From assembly GCA_019137255.1 (NCBI GenBank), contig WPDH01000120.1, positions 1 to 64,000 of the forward strand: a DNA stretch of 64,000 nt. Direction: 5' to 3'. This stretch comes from Corinectria fuckeliana. Lineage: Eukaryota; Ascomycota; Sordariomycetes; Hypocreales; Nectriaceae. A program made the position numbers and the translations under genes. The notes beneath the pieces were generated by a model. It was not told the DNA's origin. It saw nothing but the letters and a program-made list of their open reading frames with translations, and ran no database searches. Shown one piece after another: positions 1 to 11,537 of the stretch (positions within the stretch are counted from its first letter, which is position 1; each line of letters opens with the position of its first letter).

Positions 1-38
<38 letters not shown>
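1..38. repeat. Poly-G run at the window edge
   Basis: Thirty-eight consecutive G residues open the window, followed directly by ordinary sequence starting with a HindIII-like AAGCTT. A run this long at the very edge suggests a contig end or sequencing/assembly artefact rather than biology. A 23-G run at 43349 shows that real G homopolymers may also occur here. Confidence 0.8.
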
Positions 39-39
<1 letters not shown>

Positions 40-2604
40 AGCTTCCCGTTGGAAACGAGCAAAGAGATCCGGTCGTCGTCCTGCCTGCGTACATTAGCCT
101 TCCCGCACAGCATCGCGCAGGTCGGGATGGTAGGGAGGGACAATATTCTGTGAACCCACCCGCCACGGCTTGCTAAGTACCTACCTACCTAGATTGATGT
201 ACTGGGCTCTCCAAGTACGTACACATGCAGGACAGCCGCAGTCATGTACGAATATGTACAATGATGGGAATCCCTTGGATGGCCAGCCGGGGGAAGAGAT
301 GTCAACCTGGAGGAAGTCTGTGCCTCGAGGGGGACCGGAGGCATTACCGGTGAGGGGGGCACATCTGCTGACGCTTCAATGGCATCCCGGCAACCAGCAG
401 GGTAAGTGAGATAGGTAGGACAGGGTGGAGGAGCAACGAGAAGAAGAAGTGGGCAATCGAGGGCACCTTCGATGAGGCAAGGCAAGTGGCTGCATCCCCG
501 CCTCTTCCTCGTTTTGTCGTAACTATGTTGACGCGGTGCTGACAATGAGCTGCTTGTTAGACCTTGCCACAGCCATGCGGCCTCGAGATGCAACGTGCAA
601 AGTCCACCGGACAGCAGCAGAGCATCCCGACGCTCAACGCATCATGAATTATTGGTGATGTACGGAGTACGAATAAGTTATCTGGAGAATTAGGGTACGA
701 CGAGTCAACAAAGTTCAGCACGCACGCAGTCAACGGGTACGGGCTGCAGGTATGATCCGCATATGTGTGCAGGTCAAGGTGGTGCTGTAGCCTGTAGGGG
801 TGGCCAGCGGGCTTGTCAGACGGGTAGTCATGGCGAACACCTCGCAATGAATTGGGTAGTATTAGTTCCCGCGATCCTAGACGGGGGAGGGAGGGAGGGG
901 GGCATTGAACAGCGACGGAAACAGACTTCGGGCACGGGAAGAGTGGGTGAGTGAGGGTGAGCCGGGGTGAGTCGGAGGGAGGGGAGAGGAGGGGGCGTGT
1001 CTCGCGCTCGGCTGGGAGTCGAGGAGTCGAGGAGTCGAGGGCTTGAGGCTGGGGAGGAGGATGAGGAGGAAGAGGGGCTTGCTAGGTCAAGAGAAGGCCT
1101 GTGATGAAGGAAGAGGGAAGAGAAATCTGCATCTATTGGATGTCTCTTGGCGAGGATCCCCCAGTTTGATAGATTGGACACGGACCGGGCTTGTTGACTT
1201 ATAGGATGTACTATGTAGGCCTAGGGTGGGATGGATGTTGGACGGGACGAGCCCTGGTTATTGTTGGCTGTTGGCTGTGGCTGTCTGGATCACAGCTCAT
1301 CCACACACACGTAATTTGCCCTTTTACTATGTACGTAAGTACCTGCAATGGATTGATTGGATGGCGTCAAGGAATGAGCGTGGCACGATGCTTGCTCCAG
1401 ATTGCACGTAATCCAGATGATCCAGGCCAGCTTAGTCTAGATCCCCTAGGGTAAGCAAGCCAAGGTTATACCTAGGCCCAGGGTTTTCCAAGGTCATCAG
1501 TTATATCACTTACTTGGATCAGGTACTTTACTATTTAGATAGGTCTAGATGTAGCGGCAATGTCCCTCACGGAGTACTGGAGAATTGAGTACGTATCGGT
1601 TTCAGACGTGACCATAAATATCCTCGGCCGAGCTACGGCGGCGGAGTGAGTCCATGGTTAATTCGGCTGGCCGAGGTCGCAGCGCGCAGTCGGATGCTGA
1701 GGCGTATGTTCCGATGTCGAGTCGAGTCTCTTTGCCATGCTCATGCCAGGCCATGTCGATTAACCAAGTACGCTGCGCATGTTCAGCTCGGTTGGATGCC
1801 CTGCCAGATGAACAAGCATGCCTTGCCTTGCTTTGCCTGTACGCCGCCGTGTTCGAATGATGCGCATCATGAGTGCAGCCCACCTTTGCATGCATTTAGA
1901 ACTGACATGCTTGCGTCGCGGGAGGGTGGGCATTATTTTGTGGAGAGATAGACGCACGAAGTATGTGCTGAACGTCTCAGCCAGGGGCCACGGCGACGAA
2001 GATCTGAAGATGGGACACACGATGTGGTAGCATTTGGAGCTGTCGCATCGGCCATACGGCCGGCCGTGACGAGATGAGACTGGCGATGGGTTGATCTAAT
2101 AGCGGACGGCATATTGGAAACAATGCGGGCCGATGTTGATCAGCACTCTGTAGCGTGTGATGGGGTGCGCGGCTGACGTGAGGTGAAGTTATATCCCCGA
2201 TTGAAGGAGATGCAGGTATGTAAGCTATCTAGGGTAGGATGTTAGAAGTGCGAGTGCGAGTCAACGTCGCTCATGTGACTGCGCGTTTCGGTTGGCGTGC
2301 ACGAGTCAACCATGGCTGTGCTCTCGCACGCGCCACGCGGCGAGAAGGGAGAGCTTAGAACGAACGTACTACGTAATTAGGTGAAGCAAGACTTGTTGGA
2401 GGGAGAGAGTATTACTAGTGCTAGTAGGTAGACGTGGCAGCAAGACTCGCTGTTACATAGCAGCATCTATTCAAAGGCATATCTCTTCGACGACACTCTG
2501 TTCCTCTCGAGACGCCTTTCAAGGGTGGTCTGGAACCAGTCAAATCGACTACACGCCATTCGCCGACTGCGGGAAAAAGCAAAGATTATTCATCACCACC
2601 ACCC
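39..2604. other. Gene-free stretch left of the BRCT gene
   Basis: No open frame in these 2.6 kb has recognisable protein character. It contains an 8-bp unit GAGTCGAG repeated three times (1016-1039), short palindromes of the TACGGAGTAC type (661-670, 1569-1577), many ACCTACCTA-like tetranucleotide runs, and purine-rich stretches. The last few hundred bases before 2605 presumably carry the promoter and leader of the BRCT gene, but I see no clear TATA box. Confidence 0.5.
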
Positions 2605-3531
2605 ATGCAACCACCCCCCAGCGGCCAGCCCTCCAAGGCGGCGGCCCCGCGCCACGGCGCCAGCTTCGATCCCTGGAACTCGTCCTCGACGGGCCACCAG
2701 CGCCCGGAGCACAACCCGGGCACCAGGTGGCGCGAGTCGCGCAACCGCAAGCTCAACAGCCAGTTCCGCGGCGGCGCATCGGGCGGCGAGCGCCTCGGCG
2801 ACTCGTGGGGCGCCGGGTCCGAGGACTGGGACGACAGGCACAAGACGCTGATCCCCAAGGCCGTACGGGAGCGTGCGCGGCGGAGCGTCGGGGACATGCT
2901 CGCGCAGCCGGGCAAGATGCGCGAGAGCCTCGGCGATGGACCGTCCCTCGGCGACGGGGGCAGGGACAGGGTAACGGCGGAGGAGGTCTCGACGGAGATG
3001 CGCCGGCGGGAGGATGCCGAGCGCCAGGACCGCGGCCGCACACGGGCTGTCTTCGATGGCGTCGTGGTCTATGTCAACGGCAGCACGTTTCCTGCCGTGT
3101 CGGACCACAAGCTGAAGCACCTGCTCACGGAGAATGGCGGGCAGATGTCGTTGCACCTCGGTCGGCGACGGGTTACACACGTCATCGTAGGCCGACCCGC
3201 TGGAGGAGGAGGAGGAGGAGGAGGAGGCCTAGCTGGTGGCAAGTTGGAAAAGGAGATCAAGAAGATCAAAGGGGCGGGAGTGAAGTTTGTCGGGGTTGAA
3301 TGGTGAGTAACCTTCTTCTCTCCCTCACAATTGCTACGAGCACGTCGCCGCCAAGTCCCGGAACAACCGTGAGAGAAACACGGATAACCACGACTAACTC
3401 AACCTAGGGTCATCGAAAGCCTCAAGGCTGGCAAGAGGCTGCCCGAAGCTGGTTTCTCAACCATAAAGGTTGCGCCAAGGGGACAAAGTAGCATATACGG
3501 GCTCTATCCCAAACAGGCCCCCGAGACCTGA
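2605..3531 (+). CDS. Small BRCT-domain protein
   Basis: Two exons, 2605-3302 and 3408-3531, joined by a GTGAGT...CCTAG intron (105 nt) that splits the Trp codon of the BRCT signature; the product is 273 residues. Residues 1-145 are low-complexity and rich in Arg, Gly and Ser. A BRCT domain follows at about 148-265: it opens with VFDGVVVYVNGS, has the GG turn in TENGG, VTHVIVG in the middle, and ends with the diagnostic Trp in VEWVIESLKAGKRLPE. The opening resembles the Rev1 BRCT, but the polymerase domain is absent, so this is not Rev1. BRCT domains bind phosphoproteins or DNA ends in repair, so a nuclear genome-maintenance role is inferred. A glycine run (about 200-208), encoded by GGA repeats, sits in the loop before the last helix. 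The first ATG in frame was taken as the start. Confidence 0.75.
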
Positions 3532-4856
3532 CCCAACCCGCACAACAGCAAGCAGAGCGAGTTTTGGGCAATGCAGAGTCACGAAACGGCGCACTTGGCG
3601 GATGCGGAAGTCGATACGATGGGCGGCGGGATTTTCGACTCTTGGGCGCTACAGCATTTACACGGCATTTTACGTTGGGCACGATGGGCGGACTTGCATG
3701 ATGTGAACGACGGCACGGCATGGCTATTGGCGACATGGGCTAGAGAGCACCCGCGGGAAGAAACCTGCGCGGCATCATGTCCTCGCGGACAAATTGGGAC
3801 GTCTATTGAATTCGGACTTTTTCTTTTCTTTCTGGCATGTCTTTCTCTGGATTTTCCTTTGTCCCGTTGTTGGTTTGTTGCCGAGGTGGACATGGAAATG
3901 CCTCTGTGAACCTGCCTCTCCGTTTCCATGCAAACCAACGTCGTACAGCTGATACTTGGTGAAGATCCCATTCGCCTCCACGGAAACCCATGCCAAAGAA
4001 GCCAGTCGCATTCGAGGATCCTCAAGCGACACATGGCCGACAACATGCGCAGCGAGTACGCTTCTCTTCTCGGGAAGAAACGAACAATCAAATCCATCTG
4101 GCGGCTATCCTCGGTCCACTCCTTCATCCGTCGTACAAGGCTCCATGCTCCTATTCTATGTAAGCTAAGAACAGTCCCGTACGACCAACGCCTCTCTCAC
4201 CCATCGTCGGGCCCTTCCCCGGTGGCACGGAGGCCCATTGAATTTGCTCTGTGCGACGGTGTCGTCGACGTACATCCCGAGACATCGGCATTGTCTCTTT
4301 GGTCGTGGAGGAAGACGTCCGGACCTCCAGGCTTGGCGGAGGGGCGTGGAACCCCGTACGGAATCGTCTTGCCATGCGATGATGGACAAGGTGGCGGAGG
4401 GTTGCGGGTTATTGGGGGAGCACATTACGGTAATAAAGTCAACGACGGATGCCGCTGATGAGGATTCATCGTTGACCAAGGAACACAGATAACACGGGGA
4501 AGCAATCCTGCCCAACTCAGGGGTGATGGTAACACGCATAGTCTTTATGACAGAATCAAATCGAACATGCGTAGGCTTCAATATTACATCTTACTTGTAC
4601 TGTAACCACAACTACCTTATACAACACTAAGATGTAAATATGGCAAGGAAGGTATACTTTATTAAATCTTTGAGTGAAAACGACCCTTTCCAAGGAGCGA
4701 CAGATCCTCCGCCTCGGACAAACACGCTATACAAAGAAAACGAGACGGCCTGAACTATCTCCTCCGAGCAAACGGTCATATCCTATACGAGCCACGTTGG
4801 ACCCAGCTTTCCGCGCCCCAGCCCAAGGTCCTGTAATTGTTAGGCAGCCTGGTTTC
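3532..4856. other. Intergenic region between convergent BRCT and acyl-CoA synthetase genes
   Basis: About 1.3 kb separates the stop codons of two convergent genes. The open frames in it (for example 3928-4458 +, 3579-4127 -) have no recognisable domain or sensible composition. The AT-rich segment 4590-4680 is plausibly the 3' end of the acyl-CoA synthetase transcript. Confidence 0.5.
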
Positions 4857-7189
4857 TCACAGTCGGGCCTTGATCATGCCCTCCACGGCACTGTGCTTGG
4901 CTCCCCTAAGCTGGAAGTACTCGCCGATCTTGGCGCGCGCGACCTCGACGACAGAGGCATCCTCGACGGTGCTGGGCACCGACACCTCCTTGGCGAGCTC
5001 GCCGTGCACGGCGTTTTCCACCATCTCGCGCAGGACGCGCCGCATTATCTTGCCTGATCGAGTCTTGGGGATCATGCCCTTGCCCTGGACGATGCCGCCG
5101 AGCGTCGCAATGGGGCCGACCTGTCGACGCACCAGGTTCTGTATCTCGGCAGTCACTTCCTGGTCAGGCACCGCCGACGACGGGTGGTCTGGCGTTGAGA
5201 GCGTGATGAAGGCGAAGGGCATCTGGCCCTTGATGGAGTCGGGAATGGGCACAACGCAGGTCTCGGCAACGAGGGGGTGGGCGGCAATCGCTTGCTCAAG
5301 GGATCCTATAGATGTGTTAGTCAGGTCTCGTAGAGCCCAAGGTCTTTCTTGTACTGGGTGACTGGATAGAAAGGCGAGGGAGTCGAATGGGACGCTCAGC
5401 AATCATGCGAGAGGTATAGATAGCTACGGGCTGCCGCAACGTAGACTAGAAAGGAGATTCGCAACTTACCACTTGACAGACGATGTGCGCTCACATTCAG
5501 AACATCGTCGTTCCGGCTCATGACATGGATGTAGCCCTGCTGGTCAATCCAACCCGAGTCGCCCGTGTCGAGCCACTTCCCCTGAAACCTCTTCAAGTAA
5601 CCCTTCCAGAACCGCTCCTCGTCTTGCCACAGGGTCCGAAAGCCCGTCGGCGCCAGCGGCATGGCCAGCACGATGTTCCCCGTCGAGCCCCTCTCGACCT
5701 CGCTGCCTTCGTCGTCCACGATGCGCACGTCAAACCCGGGCATGGCCTTGCCGGCGCTGCCCGCCTTCAGATGGGGAGGCGGGTGGTCACGCACGTCCGT
5801 CTTGCGGTGCTTGCCGGCGTGCGGGACGAGAGCGCGGCCCGTGATGGGAGAGCCGACCTCGGTGGACCACCAGTTGTCGATGACGTGGGAGTTGTCGGCG
5901 CCGTACTGGGCTAGAAGGTCCTGGTACATTTGGATGAGCGTGGGCTCCGATCGTTCGCCGGCCAGGAATATCGCCTTGAGAGTCTTGAGACCCCCTCGCT
6001 TGCCGACCTCGGTGAAGAGGCTGTTGTCGGGGTCGTCGCGCTTGATGGCTCGCAAGGCTGTGGGGGCAGTGAACATGGTGTTGACCTTGTACTCGTCGAC
6101 GATGCGCCAAAAGGCCGAGGCATCAGGGGTCCCGACTGGCTTGCCCTCGTAAAGAACAGTTGCGGCGCCAGTAAGGAGAGGTCCGTAGACGATGTAAGAG
6201 TGCCCGACAATCCATCCAATGTCCGAGGCCGTGAAAGCAACACAGCCCGGCCCGTGGATGTTGAAGAGGTAGCTGATGGAGAGGTGGAGGCCAACGGCAT
6301 GGCCGCCAGCGTCGCGCAGGACGCCCTTGGGAGCGCCGGTGGTGCCGGAGGTGTGAATGATGTAGACGGGGTCGGTGCTCTTGACCGGCACGCAGTCTGC
6401 TCTGATGTTGCGAGCCCGAGCGCTCCTCACGAGCTTCTGCCAGGTAGACTGTCCAGCGTTGCGGTCCATCGGGTTCCACCGGAGCTGGTCACGCTGCCAG
6501 ACGATGGTCTTGCTTGGCTTGTGAGCGGCGAGGGCGATGGCCTCCTCTACCAGGGGCCTGTAGGCGATGGCGGGCTTGTTGCCGTCGATGCCGCAGGATG
6601 CCGTGAGGAGGGCAACGGGCTTGCAGGAATCGATGCGCTGGGCGAGGGCATGGGGAGCAAAGCCGCCGAAGACAATGGAGTGGATGGCGCCAAGTCGGTT
6701 GGCGGCCAGGATCCCTACCACGGCAGATGGAATCATTGGCACTATGTACACGGTCAGACATCTCTTTCGTGACGTTGGACGGTTGATCTAGCAACACTCA
6801 CTGTAGAGCATGACGACGTCGCCCTTCTTGACGCCCTCTTCCCTCAGGGTGCCGGCGAGGACTTGGACCTCCTCGAGCAGCTCCCGGTAGGTGTACTTCT
6901 CCTTGGTGTTGGTGACGGGGCTGTCAAAGTAGATGGCAACTGAGTCGCCGTGGCCATCGAGAACATGGCGATCGACGCAGTTGTAGCAGGTGGATATCTC
7001 GCCGTCCGGGAACCACTCCCAGCTGTCGTGGGTGACGCCGCTCTTCAGCGTCTTCTGGGTCAGCCGGATGGTGGAGGTGAACTTCCTGTGCCAGTGGAGG
7101 TGCTCGGCCTGGTGGCGCCAGAAGTCGTCGGGGTCTTCCAGGGAGTGCCGCAGCACTTCGTCCTGGACGTGATGGTCGACGTCCGACAT
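4857..7189 (-). CDS. Short-chain acyl-CoA synthetase, PrpE/ACSS3 (propionate-CoA ligase) type
   Basis: Three exons on the minus strand (7189-6802, 6741-5470, 5305-4857) give 702 residues. It is an AMP-forming ligase that activates short-chain acids to acyl-CoA through an acyl-adenylate. The P-loop HTSGTTGAPKG (about 259-269) is followed by RDAGG (272-276). That RD-GG signature, with SDIGWIVGHSYIVYGPL, is typical of PrpE/ACSS3 propionyl-CoA synthetases rather than canonical acetyl-CoA synthetase. Later come the adenylation motif around LDTGDSGW and the C-terminal catalytic lysine in RSGKIMRR (K639). The start at 7189 has a near-perfect GCCACCATG context. The frame stays open upstream to another ATG at 7393, and the protein ends in ARL, a peroxisomal PTS1-like tripeptide. 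Preference for propionate over acetate is inferred from subfamily. Introns are 60 and 164 nt. Confidence 0.9.
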
Positions 7190-10100
7190 GGTGGCCCGTT
7201 TGGGGTATATGGATGTGGGTTGGAGGTGAGATGTAAGACGCGAGCCCGAAGGGAGAGGAAGAGGAAGACAACGACGGCTATGGGCGGCCAGTGGAGCAGG
7301 CCGCGGGGATGCGAGTGGAAGGGGAGCTCTACAAGGCCGAGAAAGCGCAGACACGAGTACCTTTTGACTGACTGGTCTCAGGGTCCAAGGCATTACCGCC
7401 GCTAGGGCACGTCTCGAGGGGCCTCTCTGGTGAGTCGCGGACGGCTATGCGCCGCCCACAGTATCCTCGGTTATGAGAGGCTGAGGCTGAGGTTGAGAGT
7501 GAGGCTCAGACAAGTAAGTGGCAGTCCGGGGGGGAAGAGTCGACTAGGTAGAGGCAGTGTGGAGCCGGGGCAAAGGTACGGTCTTTGATGCCGAGACGTT
7601 ATTGCGACGTTCTCCCCAGAGGCTCGACGACTCTGAGATGCCCTTCCATGGCTGGCTGGAGGCGACTGGGCGCTGCCGAATGCGGCGCGTCTGGTTGGTT
7701 GGCCTGGCTTGGCCGGCGAAGATCTTGGAGAGCTTGGGCCGGTAGTTTCCCAACTTCCCCCGCATTCCGGGGCTCCAGCTGCCATTTGCCCGGCGACGTT
7801 GCCGACCCGGAGCGCGTTCCGAGATGGGGCCCGAAGCCGTGTAGCGCTCGAGTCCCGCGTCAAGGGCAAGTGATGCCTCTGCTCGACGGACGGAGCTCCT
7901 CGTACGTCGGTGGACTCGATAAACGGAGAATTCGGAATTACACGAGCTGGTTTGCGAGTTGTATCTGGCGCAGACTGTTATTTAGTCAATGTACTTCGGT
8001 AGACCATTTGGTCTACAGGGAGCGATCCAACAAGCAACTGCAACGCACTTGCGCCATAAATACCCTCGGTTCTCGTGGTGGAAGAAATGCAGAGACGTCC
8101 AACTGCAACAGCCAGAAGGTATTTTAACCAATAGCTTCTAGTTGTTTATGCTGGTATATATCCGAAGAGCAAGTCGCAGGCACGGCCTTTCCGATGCTCC
8201 CGTGTGGCTCCAGGGTAGCCGACGAGCGAATAGCGAACGGCGACTGGCGGTAACTAAAGGAGGGAGTCACGTTTTATGAAGGAGATATACAAAGTAAAGC
8301 CATTGGCATTTATCCTCTTGATCGGGGTTGATGTCTCCCCGTGATTACTCACAAAGGGAACTAGTTCGCTAGCAACGTTGAAAGCAAATAGACTGTCTTA
8401 AACTGCAACAGGTTAATTGCAACAGGTTAATTGCAACACTTGGAACTGCCTGTGTATTGATGCGAGTGAATGGATGCGCTTGTTCCTATCGCCCTGCTCC
8501 TTTAGACGACACACACGAGATGGACTAGACGTATGGCCACCGAACCGCACTGGTCGGAGGCTCCGCGACACGACGCAAGAATATCGCTTATTCGAGTCAA
8601 CAGCCGTGTTTCTTTTGCGCCATTTCTACGACTCCTTGACCGAAGGTTCAGCTAACAACCACGACTCCACCGCGTGCTATCAAGAAAAGCACGATTATTA
8701 CTTCGGACTACCGCTGGACAATCCCAATATAGGCCTAGCTGGAGCCTAATCAGGAGCCTTCCTAGGCTAGCTAGATTAGGTTGCAGCTAGCTGGGAACAG
8801 TTCTGGCAGGGACTAGCTTACTGAACTTGGCAAAAGCTGGTGACCGAACTGAGCTTTGGCTTCATCCGATCCATCTCCTCCGCTATCCAGTCATTCATCC
8901 CTCATCCCTACCTCAAACTCTTCAGCCCCTCCGTCAGTTTTCTCAAAAACCTGCTTCTGCGAGAACTAGACAGCCCATCGGCGCAATCTCGCTTAGCAGC
9001 CAGCCAGCCAGTGTCTTTTAGATACCCGCTCCTGACGCCCGTCCCTCTGTCTCACGCTGCCCGCGACACTCTCCACCACCCTCTTTCCCGTACCCATGTG
9101 CGGCGCGGCTCGCCAGCGTGGCGTGGCGGTGTCCTGATAAGACAGGCAGCACGTCTCTTATTCTTCCCCTGCAGGAGGAAGGGCCCCTTTGTAGATCGCA
9201 GTTCACCAACCGTATGTACAGTACATGGTCTATCGCGCCTCAGATTGATATGTTGGCTATGCGTATGCGGAATATCGATGGTGACCTGGAAGCTAGTGCT
9301 TGCTGTAGTGAGTTGGCACCGTCTCGGATGCGTCGTCACTTGCGTAGGTAGTCTGTCCATACCCTCCAGCTCTCGGATAAGTTGGCTGTGTGGGGGATCC
9401 TGGCCTGACGGCTAATGACTGGACGTCCAATCACCTGGGTTGGGGTTAGAAAACAAACACAAACGGGCTGAAACACGTTGTCTTATGTCCACACTTTATC
9501 ACCAAGACATGTCACAGCACTGCTCCGCCGGGGACATTGCAAAGCGGACGAGGGACACGGCAGAGGGTAAAAGGACGCCGGACCAAAACTGGCCTCTCAG
9601 CTTTGTTCGCTTTGCCTTTACTATAGTACAAGATTTTGAGGCTCGCAAACAGCGCTTGTGCTCAAGAGACCATAAACACGCCCGATAATCGAGAGCATTC
9701 CTGGGAAGCCAGAAAAGACCCCGCGGGGACAAAAACAACAAACACGCACAATGAAACCGGGGGGATCGAAGGTCATCGAGGTGGTAATGTGTTTTGAAAA
9801 GATCCGGTAAAGTAATAATAGGGGACAAGGCCGCGAGGATCCAGACAAGATCGTCCCAAATCAAATGCTGTATGCAAAACACATTATATTCCCAGCCTCG
9901 AAAAAGACCGCACACACAAATCTTTAGAATCCTCCGCAGATGAGGTATGGCGAGCTCCTTCTGAACACCGAGACAAGATCAAATACAAAAATGTCTTAAC
10001 CCTGCAAAGCGTGGCCATCATTAGACAAAGACTCCATAGAGCAGTGCAGAAGTATACCGGTTCTCCGCGTCGTATGTTCGTATCCCAAGAAAAATCTATA

Positions 10101-10268
10101 CATCTCCCAAATCGCTTGTCATCCCCCTTTGAATGGAAACCATTACTAACTCTCCCACAACGCCCCTCCAGTCACGGGCTGGCGAAGGCTACCACGAAAT
10201 TAGGTATTACCGCACATAAGAAATCGTAGGTAGGACGTGGATGGCGGCGAGGCGCGCTAGCTGCTGAT
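7190..10268. other. Gene-free stretch between the acyl-CoA synthetase and GPI-protein genes
   Basis: The first 200 bases are the leader of the acyl-CoA synthetase gene and include an in-frame upstream ATG at 7393. The remainder has no recognisable gene. It holds a direct repeat of the string GCAACAGGTTAATT near 8404-8430, an imperfect inverted repeat at 8735-8790, and a somewhat AT-richer segment at 9440-10250 that probably includes the 3' untranslated region of the GPI-protein gene. The 191-codon open frame at 8840-9415 looks like a pyrimidine-rich leader rather than protein. Confidence 0.5.
8735..8790. repeat. Imperfect inverted repeat (hairpin)
   Basis: CTAGCTGGAGCCTAATC (8735-8751) and GATTAGGTTGCAGCTAG (8774-8790) are inverted copies matching at 15 of 17 positions around a 22-nt loop. 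The loop carries further CCTAGG/CTAGCTAG palindromes. It could be a relic of a small non-autonomous transposon or a transcription-termination hairpin; nothing in the sequence decides between them. Confidence 0.5.
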
Positions 10269-10794
10269 TTACAGGAAGGCAGCAAGACCGACGAGGGCAG
10301 CGAGGCCGGCGCCGGAGAGGACAGCGACCTTGCCAGCACCGGAGGCGGGGACCTCGGAGGGGGAAGAGCCGGAGCCGGAACCGGAGCCAGGGGTGGTGGC
10401 GGGGGTCTCGCCGGAGGCGGTGCCGGTGGGAACAACGGGGACGAGAGTCGAGTTGCTGCCGTGGGCAGGGGGAGCGGCGGGGCTGAAGCGCGTGTTAGTT
10501 ATCTGATCGGATCTGATCGCAAGGAAAGCCTTGCTGGCGGGGAGCAACTTACCAGTCGTGGCAGACAACGGCGGAGGTGGTCAGGACAGGCTTGGTGATG
10601 GTGCAAGGGCAGTCGGTGATGGTGAGGGTGGTGGCCTCAGTGATGGTGTAGGTCTTGCCACCGTGGGTGATCTCGGTGGGACCGGGGCAGTAGGTGGTGT
10701 AGGCGGTAACGACCTCGGTGACGTACGAGACGTTGGAGCTGGCAGACACACCGGCGGCGGCGGCAGCGAGAACGACGGTAGCAGTGAACTTCAT
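10269..10794 (-). CDS. ccg-6: Small GPI-anchored cell-wall protein, clock-controlled protein 6-like
   Basis: Two exons (10794-10553 and 10482-10269; 70-nt GTAAGT...TTCAG intron) give 151 residues. A signal peptide (about 1-18, MKFTATVVLAAAAAGVSAS) leads into a compact domain with VTAYTTYCPGPTEITHGGKTY, TLTITDCPCTIT and a C-terminal CHDC. This cysteine pattern matches my memory of Neurospora CCG-6 and related Ser/Thr-rich wall proteins. A Ser/Gly/Pro/Thr-rich stalk with an NST glycosylation site follows, then a small-residue stretch and a hydrophobic tail (GAGLAALVGLAAFL), the usual GPI-attachment signal. It should be secreted, GPI-modified and linked to the plasma membrane or wall. A TATA element lies about 175 bp upstream, consistent with strong regulated expression. 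Clock control is known for the family member and only inferred here. Confidence 0.88.
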
Positions 10795-10967
10795 CTTGAC
10801 TGATTGATCGGGAATTAAGGTAACTCGAAAGTTGTGTAGGTGTTGAGGATTAAGAGGGTTGGTTGAGGGGTGCTGTAACGAGTGAAATTGACTAGGTCAA
10901 GGTGGTGTAGCGAGTGTGGGTGAGGAGGGAAGAAGGAATCGGCAACGGAGGTCTGGAAGCGTCTCGC

Positions 10968-10973
10968 TTTATA
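10968..10973 (-). promoter_or_regulatory. TATA box of the GPI-protein gene
   Basis: TATAAA (extended TATAAAG) lies on the minus strand about 175 bp upstream of the ATG at 10794, in a purine/pyrimidine-biased promoter. Most other genes here lack an obvious TATA box, so this fits a strongly expressed, regulated wall-protein gene. Confidence 0.55.
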
Positions 10974-11504
10974 CCAGAGACTCTGACCTGGGGGGGAGGG
11001 TAAGAGAGGAGGGCCGTTGATGGGATGTCAACAGGGGCAGTGGACTTTGTGGAGCGGGGTGGAGAGCGCTCGAGATAGGCGCTTCTCCAATGACCGCGTA
11101 GATGGGGTCAGGCTGCGAAGTTTACAGGCTTGGACCAGGATGTGGGCGTCCAGGGGGGGAGGGGAAGCGAGAGAGATTGATGCCGGACGATGTGATGTTC
11201 GGGGGCGGCAGAAGGCCCATGAGAAGGAGGGCAGCCACACCACCGTCGCGTGGGTCCGGTTGCTTTCTGTGCACCGCCATGTTATTTTAGGATGGGGCAA
11301 ATCAGCGCCGGCTAGACAGGGGTCGGAGGAGAGCATGGGTTAGGGGGGTGTGAGAGCGAGAGTGGAATGTGAGCACTACATAGTGGCCACTGACAAGAGA
11401 AAGGTGACAGACCTGAAAGGGGGGAATCGACCGACCATCCGCTCTCCTCTCTTCCAGTCATGTCTTGCGCTCTGACGAGAGTGATGACCAAGACAAGAGG
11501 CTAC

Positions 11505-11537
11505 AAAGAAAAAGAAAAAGAAAAAGAAAAAGAAAAA
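11505..11537. repeat. AAAAAG microsatellite
   Basis: About five copies of a hexanucleotide A5G unit in tandem, all purines on the plus strand. Slippage-prone simple repeat in noncoding DNA. Confidence 0.85.

Noticed and set aside
2418..3299. 293-codon plus-strand frame overlapping the BRCT gene
   Set aside because: Arg/Gly/Pro-rich shadow in another frame; the BRCT motifs are in the 2605 frame.
3579..4127. 182-codon minus-strand frame between the BRCT and acyl-CoA synthetase genes
   Set aside because: Overlaps other frames of equal length, no domain, and includes the intergenic 3' region.
5930..6772. 280-codon plus-strand open frame
   Set aside because: Lies antisense to the conserved core of the acyl-CoA synthetase; its composition is the usual complement of that coding strand and no domain can be read.
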